A stretch of DNA of 64,000 bases, taken from contig NZ_JACBZS010000001.1 of the NCBI RefSeq assembly GCF_013408305.1, positions 3,224,001 through 3,288,000 on the forward strand. The letters are read 5' to 3'. The notes under the pieces were generated by a model. It was given only the letters and a program-made list of their open reading frames with translations, had not been told where the DNA came from and made no database searches. The position numbers and the translations under genes were made by a program. Below are positions 62,297-64,000 of the stretch, piece by piece (position 1 is the stretch's first letter; the number at the start of each line of letters is the position of its first letter). Source of the DNA: Naumannella cuiyingiana (GTDB taxonomy: Bacteria; Actinomycetota; Actinomycetes; Propionibacteriales; Propionibacteriaceae).

Positions 62297-63868
62297 ATGT
62301 CCAATGACTGGAACTGGTGGTTCGCGAGCGAATACGGGCGCGACCAGATCTTGCGCGAGGGCCTGGAGAACGCGGCGGTCGAGGCCGCGGCGGCGGAGCG
62401 GCGTACCAGCCGGCTGCGCAGCGAGCTGACCGCACTGCAGGGCAGTCTCGAACAACGCATCGCCGCGCTCAGCCGCGCCTTCGACGCCTACGTCGAACTC
62501 GGCGATGTGCGCGAACAACTCGCCGCCTTTCCCGACACCTCACGCGCGCGGCTGGATGCGCTGCGCGCGATCGACGCGCTCGGCTCCGGGCGCAGCGCCC
62601 CGCCGCTGGCCGTCGGCGACGGCGGCTACTGGCTGGTCCACGGCTGCAATGCGGTGATCGCGCGCTCCGGCGGTACGCCCGATGCCGCCGTCGAGGCGGA
62701 GGCCGCGCGGCTCGGCGGCGGCGACTTCGAACTGTTCTGGGTGGCGACCCTCGGCGCGCTCGGCCGCGGCGCCGAGACCGCCGACAGGCTCGGCGCGGTG
62801 CTGGCCAGCGACGGCACGCTCAGCCCGCACCAGGCGGCCGTGCTGGACGCTGTCGCCCTCGGCGATTTCGGCCCGCGACCCGACCTGACGGCGCTGCGCG
62901 ATGCCGTCGAGGCCGACCCGGCGGAGAACTGGGACGCCTGGCTCGGGGGGTTCGGGCGGACCGACCCCGACCAGATCACGGCGTTGGTCCGCCTGATCGA
63001 TGCCGACACCGCCGCTGCGCCGGACGCGCCGGGCCGTGCCGACCCGTCCCCGGGGCAGGCGGGCTCGGGGCAGGCGGCCTCGGACCCGGACGCCGAACGC
63101 TCCGACGCCGTCCGCGCTCGGCTGCGCGGCGCGGTCGCCGAGATCGTCGGCCGCGGGCACGGTGAGGAGGCGCCGCTGCTGGCGCGGGCCCGTGAGCTGC
63201 GCGGGATCGTGGAGCATCCGGCGGCGCAGGCGATTCCCGAGCCGGAACGGGTGTCGGCGGCCGAGGCCGTCCGCTCGGCGATCGCCGATCCGAACACCGA
63301 TCCGCAGGTACGCCGCGTCCTGGTCGGGGTGGCTGCTCGCCCGCTCGCTGCCTGGCTCGATCGCGCCGGGCCGGCGGATCCGGAGCCGACCGCGGTCGTG
63401 CTGCGCAGCTACGGAACCTCGATCACGATCACCGCCGACAGTGTCGACGAGGAGCAGGTCGCGCAGGCCCGGTCGCGGATGGCGGCCGACGTGGCTCCGG
63501 CGCGGGTCGTCCCGCTCCTCGCCGCAGCCGCGGCGGCGCTGGTGTTCGCGATCGTCTTGTTCGTCCTCCGGCAGCCGTTCGGTGGGGTGCTCGCGGTTCT
63601 CGCGGCGCTCGGGCTGGCGGGCTGGGCCGCGGTGCGCCGGAATCGCCGGCGGATCGCGCTGGACTCGGCGAGCGAGGAACGCCGGCGACTCGATCGTGAG
63701 GTGGACGAGGCGCGGGGGCAGGCGGCCGCCGCCGATCAGGCGGCGCGCCGCCGCGCGGTCGCGACCGCCGCCGCCGCCGGCGAACTGCGATCCCGCCTGA
63801 CGCCGCCCGCGACCGCATCGGCGACCGCCGGATCGGCGGGTGCGTCGGCGTACTGGCCGACCGCCTGA
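62297..63868 (+). CDS. Uncharacterised membrane protein with N-terminal coiled coil
   Basis: A 523-residue protein I do not recognise. It starts SNDWNWWFASEYGRDQIL, then a coiled coil (RRTSRLRSELTALQGSLEQRIAALSRAF, ~40-70). The centre (80-400) is a helical repeat-like region rich in Ala, Asp, Arg with no catalytic motif. Two adjacent membrane helices lie near residues 411-450 (VVPLLAAAAAALVFAIVLFVL, LAVLAALGLAGWAAV), then a second coiled coil and an Ala-rich tail. It resembles other actinobacterial membrane-scaffold proteins only in shape. ATG at 62297 preferred to 62288. Confidence 0.75.
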   Translation: MSNDWNWWFASEYGRDQILREGLENAAVEAAAAERRTSRLRSELTALQGSLEQRIAALSRAFDAYVELGDVREQLAAFPDTSRARLDALRAIDALGSGRSAPPLAVGDGGYWLVHGCNAVIARSGGTPDAAVEAEAARLGGGDFELFWVATLGALGRGAETADRLGAVLASDGTLSPHQAAVLDAVALGDFGPRPDLTALRDAVEADPAENWDAWLGGFGRTDPDQITALVRLIDADTAAAPDAPGRADPSPGQAGSGQAASDPDAERSDAVRARLRGAVAEIVGRGHGEEAPLLARARELRGIVEHPAAQAIPEPERVSAAEAVRSAIADPNTDPQVRRVLVGVAARPLAAWLDRAGPADPEPTAVVLRSYGTSITITADSVDEEQVAQARSRMAADVAPARVVPLLAAAAAALVFAIVLFVLRQPFGGVLAVLAALGLAGWAAVRRNRRRIALDSASEERRRLDREVDEARGQAAAADQAARRRAVATAAAAGELRSRLTPPATASATAGSAGASAYWPTA

Positions 63869-63905
63869 TCGCCGCCCGGGCGCGCACCGGGCCGAGAACG
63901 TGGAA

Positions 63906-63931
63906 GGGGTCCCACCGTTCGGTGGGACCCC
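63906..63931. terminator. Terminator hairpin
   Basis: ggggtcccacc (63906-63916), gttc, ggtgggacccc (63921-63931): perfect 11-bp stem with a 4-nt loop. It lies after the 523-residue gene and before a possible converging gene, so it may serve both. Confidence 0.75.
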
Positions 63932-63964
63932 GCGAGCTGTCGCGCCGACGCGTGTCCGAACGCG

Positions 63965-64000
63965 TCAGGCGGCCGTCACTGCTGTGGCGGGTCCGCCGGC
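63965..64000 (-). CDS. Possible C-terminal end of a gene continuing beyond the window (partial)
   Basis: On the minus strand an open frame enters from the window edge and stops at a TGA (63967-63965) after AGGPATAVTAA. Its placement 34 bp from a symmetric terminator fits a converging gene, but 11 codons are not enough to assign a family. Confidence 0.3.
   Translation of the reverse strand, partial: AGGPATAVTAA

Overview
The window is a high-GC chromosome segment from an actinobacterium. The signs are a HupB with a long Lys/Ala-rich tail, a CofC/FbiD enzyme of coenzyme F420 synthesis, DUF3046 beside recA, a ClgR-type regulator, a LexA (SOS) box plus a PafBC-like promoter at recA, GTG starts and many apparently leaderless genes. 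Gene order resembles two conserved actinobacterial blocks: leuCD-hupB-cofC-plsC-gpsA-ddl-DUF3515-thiL, and ftsK-rimO-pgsA-cinA-clgR ... DUF3046-recA-recX ... gluABCD-miaB. A member of the Propionibacteriales is my guess. No rRNA, CRISPR array, prophage or intact insertion sequence was seen; one internally deleted IS481-type transposase remnant is present.

Layout. 1-3.1 kb: end of a sugar-binding protein, a FadR-type regulator divergent from hisF, a 2-hydroxyacid dehydrogenase and a HIT protein. 3.1-13.6 kb: branched-chain amino acid genes ilvD, ilvB-ilvN-ilvC, leuB and ilvE, interrupted by a membrane protein, a methyltransferase, a small secreted protein and an AraC/VOC pair. 13.7-19.7 kb: an acyl-CoA catabolic operon (CoA ligase, crotonase-fold protein, two acyl-CoA dehydrogenases) divergent from a TetR regulator. 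19.8-21.6 kb: attenuator leader and citramalate synthase cimA. 21.6-25.4 kb: DUF1707 protein, MerR/MFS efflux pair, IS remnant and deoA. 25.4-29.1 kb: FAH-family hydrolase, gltX, CPBP protease, tRNA-Gln and tRNA-Glu. 29.2-38.7 kb: anion symporter, IclR (NdgR-like) regulator, leuC-leuD, hupB, cofC, plsC-gpsA, ddl, DUF3515 lipoprotein. 38.7-46.8 kb: AsnC-domain protein, thiL-thiD, ftsK, rimO-pgsA-cinA, clgR. 46.8-53.4 kb: Lhr helicase and two Gfo/Idh/MocA oxidoreductases. 53.5-64 kb: DUF3046, recA-recX, Nudix, class V aminotransferase, gluABCD, miaB and an uncharacterised membrane protein.

How the genes fit together. Nearly a whole route to isoleucine, valine and leucine is here: cimA makes citramalate from pyruvate and acetyl-CoA, leuC/leuD/leuB can carry it to 2-oxobutanoate, and ilvBN, ilvC, ilvD and ilvE finish Ile and Val; only leuA is missing for leucine. 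Two of these units, ilvBNC and cimA, are preceded by what look like ribosome-mediated attenuators, each with a short reading frame rich in the matching amino acids, a hairpin over the end of that frame, and a terminator followed by T6. These two leaders are the most interesting regulatory structures in the window. Others are an in-frame, possibly leaderless N-terminal extension of recA behind its damage promoter, a 22-bp tandem array that repeats the last codons of clgR, and a consistent TANNNT box 6-7 nt before at least sixteen start codons.
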